DNA from: Arthrobacter sp. NicSoilB4
Lineage (GTDB): Bacteria > Actinomycetota > Actinomycetes > Actinomycetales > Micrococcaceae
Direction of reading: 5' to 3'
DNA length: 64,000 nucleotides
Assembly (NCBI RefSeq): GCF_019977335.1
Contig: NZ_AP024653.1
Span: 2,976,001 to 3,040,000, forward strand
Under the pieces are notes generated by a model. The model was not told the DNA's origin, did no database searches, and worked only from the letters and a program-made list of their open reading frames with translations. The stretch's first letter is position 1; each line of letters opens with the position of its first letter. This document shows, one piece after another, positions 28,593 to 37,344 of the stretch. The translations under genes and the position numbers were made by a program.

Positions 28593-29794
28593 GCCGCTTC
28601 GTATTGATCACGCCAAATGGCGACTTTGAACGTAAGGTCCGCTCAGCCACGGCCGGTATGAGCGGCAGCCTGCAGTGGTTCCAGGCGGACTATCTCCCGG
28701 ACGGTCCGGACGAGTTTCTCAGCCAGCTTCTGGGTGAGCCGCCCGAGGTACTGATCCTCGGTCCGGGGCTGGAACTGGACGACGTGCTAAAGCACGCGGC
28801 ACTCCTGGATCTGCAGTATCCGGAGATCAGTGTCGTCGTCGCCGCAGAGCAGACGCCGGAGCTGATTCTGGCGGCAATGCGCTCCGGAGTGCGGGATATC
28901 CTCTCGCCCTCAGCGGAGGTCGATGGCATCCGGTCCATGGTCGAACGTTCCAGCCTGGCGGCCGCCGGCCGCCGGAGGGGCCTGATCCCCGGCACCGCAG
29001 AGTCTCCGTCGAGTGGTACCGGCGGCCGCGTCATAGCGGTCATGTCCCCGAAGGGCGGGGTTGGCAAGACAACCATCGCGACAAACCTCGCTGTCGGTCT
29101 GGGAAAGCTGGCGCCCATGGGAGTCGTGATCGTCGACCTTGACCTGCAGTTCGGGGACGTCGCCAGCGGCCTGCTGCTGGAACCTCAACACACAATCACG
29201 GATGCGGTGTCAGGTGCGGCCAGCCAGGACTCCATGGTGCTCAAGACCTATCTGACCCTGCATTCGGCAAACATCTATGCACTGTGCGGGCCGCGGAATC
29301 CTGTAGAAATGGACGGCATCACGGCCGCACACATCACCAACCTGCTGAGGCAACTGCGGCATGAGTTCCAGTACGTGGTCATCGACACAGCCCCCGGTCT
29401 CGGGGAGCACGTCCTTGCCGCGCTCGAGCAGGCCACGGACGCTGTCTGGGTGTGCGGCATGGACGTGCCCAGCATCCGCGGACTCCGCACGGGTTTCCAT
29501 ATCCTCAACGAACTGGGGCTGCTGCCGGAAAGCCGCCACGTGGTCTTGAACATGGCTGATGCCAAGGGCGGCCTCTCGGTGCCTGACGTGGAAGCAACCA
29601 TTGGAGTACCCGTTGACATAGCTATTCCGCGGTCCCGAACCCTGCCGTTCTCGACCAACAAGGGTGTGCCCCTCCTCCAGGACGGCCGCAGGGACGTCGC
29701 GGCGAAGGGCCTGCGGCAACTTGTGGAGCGCTTCAAGCCGAACTGGCAGGAACGAACACATCGCAAACTCCATCGAAGGGCGGTAGTCCAGTGA
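28589..29794 (+). CDS. TadZ/CpaE-like ATPase, cluster 1
   Basis: 401 residues. Residues about 1-130 form an atypical receiver: the strand VLILGPGLELDD lacks the usual phosphoacceptor Asp. From about 147 a MinD/ParA ATPase follows, with the deviant Walker A SPKGGVGKTT (about 153-162), VDLDLQFGDVASGL and YVVIDTAPGLGEH. The family positions Tad machinery at the cell pole or site of assembly. Overlaps tadA by 4 bases. Confidence 0.9.
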   Translation: MSRFVLITPNGDFERKVRSATAGMSGSLQWFQADYLPDGPDEFLSQLLGEPPEVLILGPGLELDDVLKHAALLDLQYPEISVVVAAEQTPELILAAMRSGVRDILSPSAEVDGIRSMVERSSLAAAGRRRGLIPGTAESPSSGTGGRVIAVMSPKGGVGKTTIATNLAVGLGKLAPMGVVIVDLDLQFGDVASGLLLEPQHTITDAVSGAASQDSMVLKTYLTLHSANIYALCGPRNPVEMDGITAAHITNLLRQLRHEFQYVVIDTAPGLGEHVLAALEQATDAVWVCGMDVPSIRGLRTGFHILNELGLLPESRHVVLNMADAKGGLSVPDVEATIGVPVDIAIPRSRTLPFSTNKGVPLLQDGRRDVAAKGLRQLVERFKPNWQERTHRKLHRRAVVQ

Positions 29795-31254
29795 GCCTCA
29801 CCAGCAGATTTGACCAGTTGCGCCACGGTAACCAGCCCGCCGACGCGGATTCGCCGCGGGTTCCCGAGGCGCTTCCGCCCACCCTGAGCCGCATCCAGGA
29901 AGCCAAGGCAGCCGACGCTGCCCATGCTGCCCTGGTGGTTCAGGAGGCCGGCCCCAATGCCGGCATGGCGAGCGAGGCTCTCCGCGGGCTCAAGGAGCGG
30001 GCAAGTCAAGCGCTCTACGAACGGCTCGGCTCCCGGATCTCGGACTCCTCGATGGATGAAGCTGAGCTGCACCAGCAGGTCAGGGATGAGCTCAAGGAGG
30101 TCGTTGACGAGGAACAAGTTCCACTCACCTCGGCCGAACGGCAGCGCCTGACGCGGGAAATCATCGACGACGTCCTGGGCCATGGTCCCATCCAGCGCTT
30201 CCTTGACGACCCGGAAATCACGGAAGTCATGGTCAACAGGCACGACAGCATCTACGTGGAGCGGTTTGGCCAACTTCAAAAGACGGATGCCAAATTCAGC
30301 TCGGACGAAGCACTCCGCCGGGTTATTGAACGCATCGTCTCACGAGTTGGACGACGGATCGATGAATCGTCGCCCTTGGTGGACGCCCGGCTTGCCGACG
30401 GCTCACGTGTAAATGCCATCATTCCGCCTCTGGCCGTCAACGGGCCCTCGCTGACCATCCGGAAATTCGCCCGCGAGGCGCTCACAGTGGAGAAGCTGAT
30501 CGAATTCGGCAGCCTGTCGCCGGAAATGGCGGAGCTCCTGCGGGCGTGCGTCCTGGCCCGCATGAACATCATCGTCTCGGGCGGAACGGGTACCGGAAAG
30601 ACAACGTTGCTCAACGTCCTGTCGTCGTTCATCCCGGAGACTGACCGCATTGTGACCATCGAGGATGCTGTGGAACTGCAACTGCAGCAGGAGCACGTGG
30701 TCCGGCTGGAGAGCCGGCCCGCGAACATCGAAGGCCGCGGCGAGATTTCCATCCGCGAACTCGTTCGCAATTCACTCCGTATGCGGCCGGACAGGATCGT
30801 CGTTGGCGAAGTCCGCGGCGGCGAATCACTGGACATGCTCCAGGCCATGAACACCGGCCATGACGGGTCCATCTCCACTGTTCACGCGAACTCTCCCCGG
30901 GATGCGGTAGCCCGATTGGAGACCCTGGTCCTGATGGCAGGGATGGACCTGCCTCTCCGCGCCATCCGCGAACAGGTCGCCTCCGCGGTAAACCTCATAG
31001 TCCATATCACGAGGCTCCGGGACGGTACCCGACGGGTAACCCACATTACCGAGGTCCAAGGCATGGAAGGCGACATTGTCACGCTCCAAGATGCCTTTGT
31101 CTTCGACTACTCTGCCGGCGTCGACGCCAGCGGACGGTTCCTCGGCAAACCTATTCCCACCGGCGTCCGTCCCCGCTTTACCGACCGGTTCGTGGAACTT
31201 GGCATCCCGATCTCCGCCGCCGTCTTTGGCGCCCATCTGGGGAGCATCCGGTGA
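29791..31254 (+). CDS. tadA: TadA/CpaF secretion ATPase, cluster 1
   Basis: Hexameric motor that drives Flp pilus extension and retraction. 487 residues. An N-terminal helical domain, then VMVNRHDSIYVERFGQLQ, Walker [16 protein letters not shown] (about 263-277), the Asp box [17 protein letters not shown], the Walker B region [25 protein letters not shown] and the His box TVHANSPRDA. Very similar to the cluster 2 copy. GTG start overlapping tadZ. Confidence 0.95.
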   Translation: MSLTSRFDQLRHGNQPADADSPRVPEALPPTLSRIQEAKAADAAHAALVVQEAGPNAGMASEALRGLKERASQALYERLGSRISDSSMDEAELHQQVRDELKEVVDEEQVPLTSAERQRLTREIIDDVLGHGPIQRFLDDPEITEVMVNRHDSIYVERFGQLQKTDAKFSSDEALRRVIERIVSRVGRRIDESSPLVDARLADGSRVNAIIPPLAVNGPSLTIRKFAREALTVEKLIEFGSLSPEMAELLRACVLARMNIIVSGGTGTGKTTLLNVLSSFIPETDRIVTIEDAVELQLQQEHVVRLESRPANIEGRGEISIRELVRNSLRMRPDRIVVGEVRGGESLDMLQAMNTGHDGSISTVHANSPRDAVARLETLVLMAGMDLPLRAIREQVASAVNLIVHITRLRDGTRRVTHITEVQGMEGDIVTLQDAFVFDYSAGVDASGRFLGKPIPTGVRPRFTDRFVELGIPISAAVFGAHLGSIR

Positions 31255-32204
31255 TTCCCGACGACCTCCCCCCTGCCGTGATGGTCCTGGGGCTCGCCTT
31301 CGTCTACACATCCCTCGCCATACTTTTCTGGGTTGTCCTGAAGTCCCGCAACGTCATCTCGGCTGAACGGCGCAGACCGGGCGCCCCGGTGCAGGCCACC
31401 GGCCTGACGAAGTTGACAAATGCGACCCTCGGCGTGATTGATGCCAGGATCCAGCCTAGGTCCGGTGGAATACTGTCCCGCCGAAATCTGGATGCGGCCG
31501 GCCTCAAGAAACAACCGGCCGACTACTTGCTGATCGCGGGTCTCATCACGGTCTTTGTGGGGGTTTTCGGCTTCCTGCTGGGCGGCTTGTTCGCCGCGGT
31601 GCTCATGATCGTTGGCACCATCGTCGGGCTCACGATGAGCGTGAAACTCCTCACCTCGCGCCGTCAGGCGAAGTTCGACGATCAGGTCCCGGACACCCTC
31701 CGGATGCTCGCCGGAGGCATGCGGGCAGGGCACAGTTTGTTGCGGTCCCTGGATGCGGCAGCTCAGGAAAGCGACGCTCCAATGGCGGACGAACTTAGCC
31801 GGATCGTCAACGAGACCCGCATCGGACGGGACCTCGGCGAATCCCTGATCGACGTCGCCGACCGGACCAAGAACGAGGACTTCAGCTGGATTGCCCAGGC
31901 AATCGAGATCCACCGTGAGGTCGGTGGGGATCTGGCCGAGGTGATCGATCATGTCGGCGAAACCATCCGTGACCGGAATCAGATCCGACGCCAGGTCAAA
32001 GCCCTCAGCGCTGAAGGAAGGATGTCAGCCATCGTCCTGCTGTCGTTGCCGGTCGTGTTGTTCATCTCCCTGCAGTTCATCAATCCGGTCTACGCCAAGA
32101 CATTCTCATCAACGGTTCCCGGGTACATCATGATGGCTGTCTCGGCAGTCATGCTCAGCCTGGGGGCCTTCTGGCTCAGCCGTCTCATCAAGCCGAAGTT
32201 CTGA
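31251..32204 (+). CDS. tadB: TadB inner-membrane platform protein, cluster 1
   Basis: 317 residues with a T2SF domain (VPDTLRMLAGGMRAGHSLLRSLDAA, GRDLGESLIDVADRTKNEDF, IQ-type VGGDLAEVIDHVGETIRDR) and about four membrane helices. Together with TadC it forms the platform on which TadA acts. Its GTG overlaps the tadA stop. Confidence 0.93.
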   Translation: MIPDDLPPAVMVLGLAFVYTSLAILFWVVLKSRNVISAERRRPGAPVQATGLTKLTNATLGVIDARIQPRSGGILSRRNLDAAGLKKQPADYLLIAGLITVFVGVFGFLLGGLFAAVLMIVGTIVGLTMSVKLLTSRRQAKFDDQVPDTLRMLAGGMRAGHSLLRSLDAAAQESDAPMADELSRIVNETRIGRDLGESLIDVADRTKNEDFSWIAQAIEIHREVGGDLAEVIDHVGETIRDRNQIRRQVKALSAEGRMSAIVLLSLPVVLFISLQFINPVYAKTFSSTVPGYIMMAVSAVMLSLGAFWLSRLIKPKF

Positions 32205-32216
32205 GGAGTCAACATT

Positions 32217-33092
32217 ATGCAACCCCTCGCAATGGCCGCAGTGTTGGCCATCATTATCCCCATCTCGGGTATGGTCTGGTTCGCTTTCACAGGTGATCGC
32301 GCCGGTCTCCGGAACGTCCGCACCAACCTCGGCCGGAAGTCGGCGGCGCCCTCTGTCAAGCTGAATACGGGCGAGCAGTTTGCCGCCCTCAGCAAGAAGC
32401 TCGCGCCCGTCGGCTACGTCGCGTGGCTGGATAAGCAACTCGCCGGCGCAGGGCGGCCCAAGGACTGGCCGCTCGGGCGTCTCCTGATGGTCAAGCCGCT
32501 ACTGGCACTCGGCGGGGCTGTTGTTGGCGTGGTGATGTTCCTGGTCGGGCCCTCACCTCAGCGGCTTCTCATAGCAGTGGCTGTCCTGCTGTTCGCCTAT
32601 TTCGTTCCGGACCTCCTGCTCCGCACAAAGGCCGAGAAGCGGCGCGAGGCAATCCGGTTGGAACTGCCAAATGCACTGGACCAAATGCTGATTTCAGTAC
32701 AGGCCGGGCTTGGCTTCGAGGCCGCTATGGCGCGGAGCGCGCAAAACGGTACGGGGCCGCTGGCGGATGAGTTCAGCCGGACGTTGCAGGACATGCAGGT
32801 CGGTCGTGCCCGCAAGGACGCCTACCTCTCATTCGCTGCACGTGTCGATTCGCCGGATCTGCGCAGCTTCATCCGGGCAGTCGTTCAGGCCGACACCTAT
32901 GGCATCGCCATCGCTAAGGTCCTGAAGGAACAGGCCCAGGAGATGCGGACGAAACGTCGCCAACGCGCGGAAGAGCATGCAATGAAGATTCCCGTGAAGA
33001 TCCTCTTCCCGTTGATTTTCTGCATCTTCCCCACGCTCTTCATCATCTTGTTGGGCCCTGCCGTCCTGGGCATCATCGCGGCGTTTTCTTAG
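32217..33092 (+). CDS. tadC: TadC inner-membrane platform protein, cluster 1
   Basis: 291 residues, ATG 13 bases after tadB with GAGGAG upstream. T2SF domain with LPNALDQMLISVQAGLGFEAAMARSAQNGTG shortened motif ISVQAGLGFEAAM, DMQVGRARKDAYLSFAAR and VQADTYGIAIAKVL, with four membrane helices. Partner of TadB; a parallel gene exists in cluster 2. Confidence 0.93.
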   Translation: MQPLAMAAVLAIIIPISGMVWFAFTGDRAGLRNVRTNLGRKSAAPSVKLNTGEQFAALSKKLAPVGYVAWLDKQLAGAGRPKDWPLGRLLMVKPLLALGGAVVGVVMFLVGPSPQRLLIAVAVLLFAYFVPDLLLRTKAEKRREAIRLELPNALDQMLISVQAGLGFEAAMARSAQNGTGPLADEFSRTLQDMQVGRARKDAYLSFAARVDSPDLRSFIRAVVQADTYGIAIAKVLKEQAQEMRTKRRQRAEEHAMKIPVKILFPLIFCIFPTLFIILLGPAVLGIIAAFS

Positions 33093-33100
33093 GAGGAGTC

Positions 33101-33316
33101 ATGGTAATTAAGGCAGCAGGGTTGCGGCGGCTGATCAGGCGCCTGGCGGTTCCGCTCCACACCAACGAGCGGGGAGCCACGGCCACGGAATACGGCGTGC
33201 TGGCCGGATTCATTGCCATCGTCATCGTTGTCGGGGTGGGAGCCTTCGGAACGGCACTTAACCTGCACTTCACCTGGCTCAGCGCCGGAGTGAAGGCCGC
33301 GCTCGGCATCCCCTAA
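33101..33316 (+). CDS. flp: Flp-type pilin 2
   Basis: 71 residues with an excellent AGGAGG ribosome site. A longer basic leader (RRLIRRLAVPLHTNERG) is cut after Gly25, then ATATEYGVLAGFIAIVIVVGV. No cysteines. It closes cluster 1, 8 bases after tadC, and is itself followed by a 12-base-stem hairpin. Probably an alternative or minor pilin. Confidence 0.9.
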   Translation: MVIKAAGLRRLIRRLAVPLHTNERGATATEYGVLAGFIAIVIVVGVGAFGTALNLHFTWLSAGVKAALGIP

Positions 33317-33601
33317 CAAAATAGACCTCCTCACGAAGTGCGGGCTGCTTCATTGCCGCACCGGCGCTATGGCGCCGCAGATACCGGACCCCCTTGGACC
33401 CCAGAGCCAAGGGGGTCCTCCTGTGTCCGAAACAAGGTGAGCGCCAGCGCAGAATCTGCGCAGGGAACGTACAGGAAACATGCAGTTTGGGAAGCCTTGG
33501 CACAGGATGCGTCAAGGTCGAATCCTCGGCGTGTCGCTCGTTGCTATGTTCCTCTCAGTGCTGGTGCAGGGCCAGCCTCCCAACTCGCTCAGGAGTCACC
33601 C
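33317..33601. other. Boundary between Tad clusters 1 and 2
   Basis: 285 bases without a gene. It contains the hairpin at 33386-33418, then a dyad GCGCAGA-A-TCTGCGC (33447-33461) that could be an operator, then about 130 bases leading to the third flp, which must include its promoter and an AGGAGT ribosome site just before ATG 33602. Confidence 0.5.
33386..33418 (+). terminator. Hairpin after flp2
   Basis: Perfect 12-base arms GGACCCCCTTGG / CCAAGGGGGTCC around a 9-base loop. No U-tract, as is common for actinobacterial terminators. Marks the end of cluster 1. Confidence 0.75.
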
Positions 33602-33829
33602 ATGCGTTCCTTTTTCTCCAATCTCGCAACCCGCCTTCGCCGCGACCAGCGCGGCGCCACCGCCGTCGAATACGGCATTATGGTCAGCCTCATCGCCGTC
33701 GTAATCATCATCGCCGTCACCGCTCTCGGCGGCACTTTGCAGGACACATTCACGCAGGTCCAGTGCTCCGTCAGCAGCGGGACCTTGGTCCCCCGTGCCG
33801 GCGACGTAGCCGCGTCCTGCACCCCGTAA
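33602..33829 (+). CDS. flp: Flp-type pilin 3, with a two-cysteine C-terminal extension
   Basis: 75 residues from ATG 33602 (AGGAGT 8 bases upstream). Leader cut after Gly18: DQRG|ATAVEYGIMVSLIAVVIIIAV. Unlike pilins 1 and 2 it ends with a hydrophilic extension holding two Cys (VQCSVSSGTLVPRAGDVAASC), which could close a loop on the pilus surface. First gene of cluster 2, followed by an 18-base-stem hairpin. Confidence 0.9.
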   Translation: MRSFFSNLATRLRRDQRGATAVEYGIMVSLIAVVIIIAVTALGGTLQDTFTQVQCSVSSGTLVPRAGDVAASCTP

Positions 33830-33861
33830 GCACGCCGGCCCAGGCCCGGCGCGTCCGTCAA

Positions 33862-33902
33862 TGACTGTGTGGTGGCGGCATCAAGCCGCCACCACACAGT
33901 CA
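33862..33902 (+). terminator. Hairpin after flp3
   Basis: Perfect 18-base arms (33862-33879 / 33885-33902) around a 5-base loop, the strongest stem in the pilus region. No U-tract. Separates pilin 3 from the rest of cluster 2. Confidence 0.85.
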
Positions 33903-33937
33903 TCTCAGGGAGAATCATCGCGGGAAAGGCGGTCCCC

Positions 33938-34312
33938 ATGTCCAAGACAAAGGAACGGGGCGCCGTCGCGGTTGAATTCGCCTTGCTCGCTCCAGTTCTG
34001 GTGATGCTTCTGCTCGGCATCATGGAATTTGGCCGGGCTTACAACGTTCAGAGCTCCCTTTCCAGCGCCGCCCGCGAAGGCGTTCGAGTCATGGTGATCG
34101 GGAACAACCCAACCGCTGCCCGGACTGCGGCGAAGAACGCTGCCGTTTCAGTGCAACCCGCTCTGAGCGATGCCAACATCACCTTCAGCCCCGCAACATG
34201 CGCCCCGGGGGCCCAGATGACGCTCAAGATCACTTACAACCTGGCCACCATGACCGGAATCGCAGGACCGTTTGCGATGGAAGGCAAAGGGGTGATGTTG
34301 TGCAACGGTTGA
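33938..34312 (+). CDS. tadE: TadE-like pseudopilin, cluster 2
   Basis: ATG 33938 (MSKTKERG|AVAVEFALLAPVLVMLLLGIMEFGR) gives 124 residues and the short leader typical of TadE; the longer frame upstream runs through the hairpin. Two Cys (ATCAPGAQM and near the end MLCNG), placed as in the cluster 1 copy. Overlaps the TadG-like gene by 13 bases, again as in cluster 1. Confidence 0.9.
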   Translation: MSKTKERGAVAVEFALLAPVLVMLLLGIMEFGRAYNVQSSLSSAAREGVRVMVIGNNPTAARTAAKNAAVSVQPALSDANITFSPATCAPGAQMTLKITYNLATMTGIAGPFAMEGKGVMLCNG

Positions 34313-35340
34313 CACACAGGCAAGGGGACGGCGAGCGCGGGGGCATCAGCGTCTTGGTCGCAATCCTCATGGTGACCCTGCTCGGTTTCACCGCAGTCGC
34401 CGTCGATGTCGGCATGCTGTACGCCGAGCGGACGCAGCTTCGCAACGGCGCCGACGCAGCCGCGTTTGCCGTCGCGCAGAAATGCGCGCGGGACCTCAAC
34501 GACCCGGACTGCTCTACAACGTCCGCGTTGGCCCGCAGCCTCGCCAACGGCAATGCCGGCGATGGAAAAACGAACGTCTCCTCGCTGGACCTGGACAAAG
34601 CTGCGGGCACTGTCAAAGTGACAGCAGGAGCCCAGGAAGCCGGTAAGGACCCAAACCGTGTCTCGCTATTCTTCGCGCGGGTATTCGGCATTAGCGATGC
34701 CGAGGTCACGGCCGGGGCCAGTGTGCGGTGGGGCCAACCGGTGGCGGGACCTCTGCCGTTTCCCCTTGCCTTCTCTGTTTGCCAGGTCAGATTCCGGGTG
34801 GGCAGCGGCCTGCAGCAGCTGCAGAGCCATGGCGACAACGCCAACCCCGACTGCCTCTACGGGCCCTCCGGAGCCCCGGTTCCGGGTGGGTTCGGGTGGC
34901 TGACGAGCAGCCCGGGAGTGTGCGGCGGCCTCATTGACATCAAAGCGGGCGACGCCAGCAACAGTTCGGGCAACAGCTACCCGGGCACCGTCTGCGACAG
35001 CGTCCTGCAGAAGTGGGCGGCGGACATCACCGCCAACAAGGACGTCGTTGCCCTGCTGCCTGTCTTCGACAGAGTGACAGGGACAGGGGCCAACGCCAAG
35101 TACCAGCTCACGTCCTTCGCCGCATTTTACGTCAAGGGATGGAAGTTCAGCGGCACTGACAACGAGCTGCCGAAATCCTTCCACCACACGAGTCCCACAG
35201 TTCCCAGCTCCGTCGCCTGCACGAACAACTGCCGGGGCATCATCGGCAGCTTCAAGGAGTACGTATCGCTCGCCGACGGCTACACCTACGGAGTGACCAC
35301 CGAGGACTCCGGCGTCGACGTAGTGCGCCTCACGCAATAG
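34300..35340 (+). CDS. TadG-like pilus protein with Cys-patterned secreted domain, cluster 2
   Basis: 346 residues from GTG 34300, with AAAGGGG 7 bases upstream. ERGGISVLVAILMVTLLGFTAVAVDVG and YAERTQLRNGADAAAFAVAQ are the TadG-like N-terminus. Eight Cys in the secreted part. The first six follow the cluster 1 order; the final pair (ACTNNC) lies after the VKGW strand, whereas in cluster 1 it lies before the matching VLGW. No known C-terminal family. Confidence 0.85.
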   Translation: MQRLTHRQGDGERGGISVLVAILMVTLLGFTAVAVDVGMLYAERTQLRNGADAAAFAVAQKCARDLNDPDCSTTSALARSLANGNAGDGKTNVSSLDLDKAAGTVKVTAGAQEAGKDPNRVSLFFARVFGISDAEVTAGASVRWGQPVAGPLPFPLAFSVCQVRFRVGSGLQQLQSHGDNANPDCLYGPSGAPVPGGFGWLTSSPGVCGGLIDIKAGDASNSSGNSYPGTVCDSVLQKWAADITANKDVVALLPVFDRVTGTGANAKYQLTSFAAFYVKGWKFSGTDNELPKSFHHTSPTVPSSVACTNNCRGIIGSFKEYVSLADGYTYGVTTEDSGVDVVRLTQ

Positions 35341-35380
35341 TTTTCAGCACCCCCGTAACTCTTAAGTTCAGGAGCAGTCT

Positions 35381-36157
35381 TTGAAGTCACGCTTGTTGGC
35401 CGGCGTCGCCGCCCTCGTCCTGGCGATCCTTGGGGCATTGTTGGTGGTCAGCTACGCGCAGGGCGCCGATACCAGGGCAGTCCAGGGACTGGATCCGGTC
35501 GCCGTCCTCGTCGTCAAGAAGGCCGTACCTGCCGGCACATCGGTTGCAGCCCTGACAGCATTCGTGGCGAGTGAGCAGCTTCCCGGTAAGTCGGTCACCA
35601 AGTCAGCGCTGAAGAACCTCGACGGCCTGGCGGGAAAGGTCACCGCCGTCGAACTGCTCCCCGGCGAGCAACTGGTCGCGGAACGTTTGGTCGCGCCGGA
35701 GGACCTCAAGACGAGCGGGTCCGTGGACGTCCCGGAAGGCCTGCAGGAAGTTTCGTTCCAGCTGGAGCCGCAGCGCGTCGTGGGCGGCAGGATCGCACCG
35801 GGTGACCGCGTCGGCATCTTCATCAACCTGAAGGATGGCGGCCTCGAGGCCAAACCTGAAAAGCAGACAACCCAGCTCTCCATCCATAAGGTACTCGTGA
35901 CGGCCGTGCAGCGGGCCCCCGTTGCCACCCCCTCGCCGCAACCCTCAGCCGACGGTTCAGCGCCCCCGGCAGAGGACATGTCCCTGCCTACCGGGTCCCT
36001 GATGCTCACCGTTGCAGTGAACGACGTGGATGCCACAAAAATTGTCTACGCATCGGAGTTCTCCGAATTCGCGAGCCTCTGGCTGAGCAAAGAGCCGCTC
36101 AACGCCACGGACAGCGGCAAACCCGGAATCATGACAAAACCGGAGGTCTACAAATGA
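35381..36157 (+). CDS. RcpC/CpaB-family SAF-domain pilus assembly protein, cluster 2
   Basis: 258 residues from TTG 35381 (MKSRLLAGVAALVLAILGALLVVSYAQGAD), with AGGAG 7 bases upstream. N-terminal membrane helix, SAF domain (VLVVKKAVPAGTSV..LLPGEQLVAERLV), then LEPQRVVGGRIAPGDRVGIFINL. Paralogue of 27816-28592. Overlaps tadZ2 by 4 bases. Confidence 0.87.
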   Translation: MKSRLLAGVAALVLAILGALLVVSYAQGADTRAVQGLDPVAVLVVKKAVPAGTSVAALTAFVASEQLPGKSVTKSALKNLDGLAGKVTAVELLPGEQLVAERLVAPEDLKTSGSVDVPEGLQEVSFQLEPQRVVGGRIAPGDRVGIFINLKDGGLEAKPEKQTTQLSIHKVLVTAVQRAPVATPSPQPSADGSAPPAEDMSLPTGSLMLTVAVNDVDATKIVYASEFSEFASLWLSKEPLNATDSGKPGIMTKPEVYK

Positions 36158-37344
36158 GTCGCTTTGTCCTGATCACCCCCAACACCGACTTCGACGCACG
36201 CGTCCGGCAGGCCTTGGCTGGGGGGATTCCGGGCGGGCTGCAGACCTTCGCGTTCGTCAACCCCTCCGACCCCGGCGAGCTGTTCGCCAACCTCAACCAG
36301 GAACGCCCCGAGGTGCTCATCCTGGGGCCGGACATCCCGGTGGAGGACGCCCTGCGGCTCGCCACGGTCTTCGACGTCCAATTGCCGGAGCTCAGCGTCG
36401 TCCTCGTCGGCGAGCCGGACCCCGCCTTCATCCTGCTCGCCATGCGGGCCGGCATCCGCGACATCCTCAGCCCCGACTCGGATCCGACACAGATCCGGAT
36501 GCTGCTGGAACGGGCCTGCCAGTCCTACACGAGCCGGAGCCGGACCACAGCCGTCCAGCAGGCCGAGGGCCCCAAGGGCCTGGTCATCGGCGTCTTCTCC
36601 CCCAAGGGCGGTGTCGGCAAGACCACCATCGCCACCAATGTCGCCATCGGCCTGGGCAAGGTCGCCCCGATGGGCGTGGTCATCGTGGATCTGGACCTGC
36701 AGTTCGGGGACGTGGCGTCCGGACTCTACCTGAACCCCGAGCACACCGTCACGGACGCGGTCTCCGCCGCCGCCAGCCACGACTCCCTGGTGCTCAAAGC
36801 GTTCCTGACCGTCCACCCCAGCAACATCTACGCCCTCTGCGCGCCACGGAGCCCGGAGGAAGCCGACGACATCACCCCCCAACAGGTTTCCAGGCTCCTA
36901 GAGCAACTCGCGGAACAGTTCCAGTACGTCGTTGTGGACACCGCGCCCGGCCTGCCCGAGGTGGGCCTGGCCGCCATGGAACAGTGCACCGACGTCGTCT
37001 GGGTCACGGCCATGGACGTCCCCAGCATCCGCGGCCTCCGCTCCGGCCTCGGAATCCTCCGCCGCCTGGACCTGCTGCCGGAAACCCGCCACGTGGTCCT
37101 GAACATGGCGGATTCCAAGTCCGGCCTCAGTGTCCAGGACGTGGAGGCCACCATCGGCGCGCCCGTCGACGTCAGCATCCCCCGTTCCAAAGCAGTGGCG
37201 TTCTCCACCAATCGCGGCATCCCGGTGCTGCAGGACGGCCGCAAAGACCCTGCCATCAAAGGCCTCAGGCAACTTGTGGCGAGGTTCGATCCCGCTTGGC
37301 GGGCCCGAGCGCAAAAGAAGCTGCACCGCCGGGTGGTGGTCTAA
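36154..37344 (+). CDS. TadZ/CpaE-like ATPase, cluster 2
   Basis: 396 residues. As in cluster 1, the receiver-like head has no phosphoacceptor Asp (EVLILGPDIPVEDAL). ATPase part: SPKGGVGKTTIATNVAIGLGK, VDLDLQFGDVASGL and VVVDTAPGLPEVG. The ends of the two TadZ proteins are nearly the same (KKLHRRVVV against RKLHRRAVV). The stop abuts the GTG of tadA2. Confidence 0.9.
   Translation: MSRFVLITPNTDFDARVRQALAGGIPGGLQTFAFVNPSDPGELFANLNQERPEVLILGPDIPVEDALRLATVFDVQLPELSVVLVGEPDPAFILLAMRAGIRDILSPDSDPTQIRMLLERACQSYTSRSRTTAVQQAEGPKGLVIGVFSPKGGVGKTTIATNVAIGLGKVAPMGVVIVDLDLQFGDVASGLYLNPEHTVTDAVSAAASHDSLVLKAFLTVHPSNIYALCAPRSPEEADDITPQQVSRLLEQLAEQFQYVVVDTAPGLPEVGLAAMEQCTDVVWVTAMDVPSIRGLRSGLGILRRLDLLPETRHVVLNMADSKSGLSVQDVEATIGAPVDVSIPRSKAVAFSTNRGIPVLQDGRKDPAIKGLRQLVARFDPAWRARAQKKLHRRVVV

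Noticed and set aside
33497..33511. TTGGCACAGGATGCG resembling a sigma-54 promoter
   Set aside because: GG-to-GC spacing is 10 instead of 12 and sigma-54 is not expected in this group.
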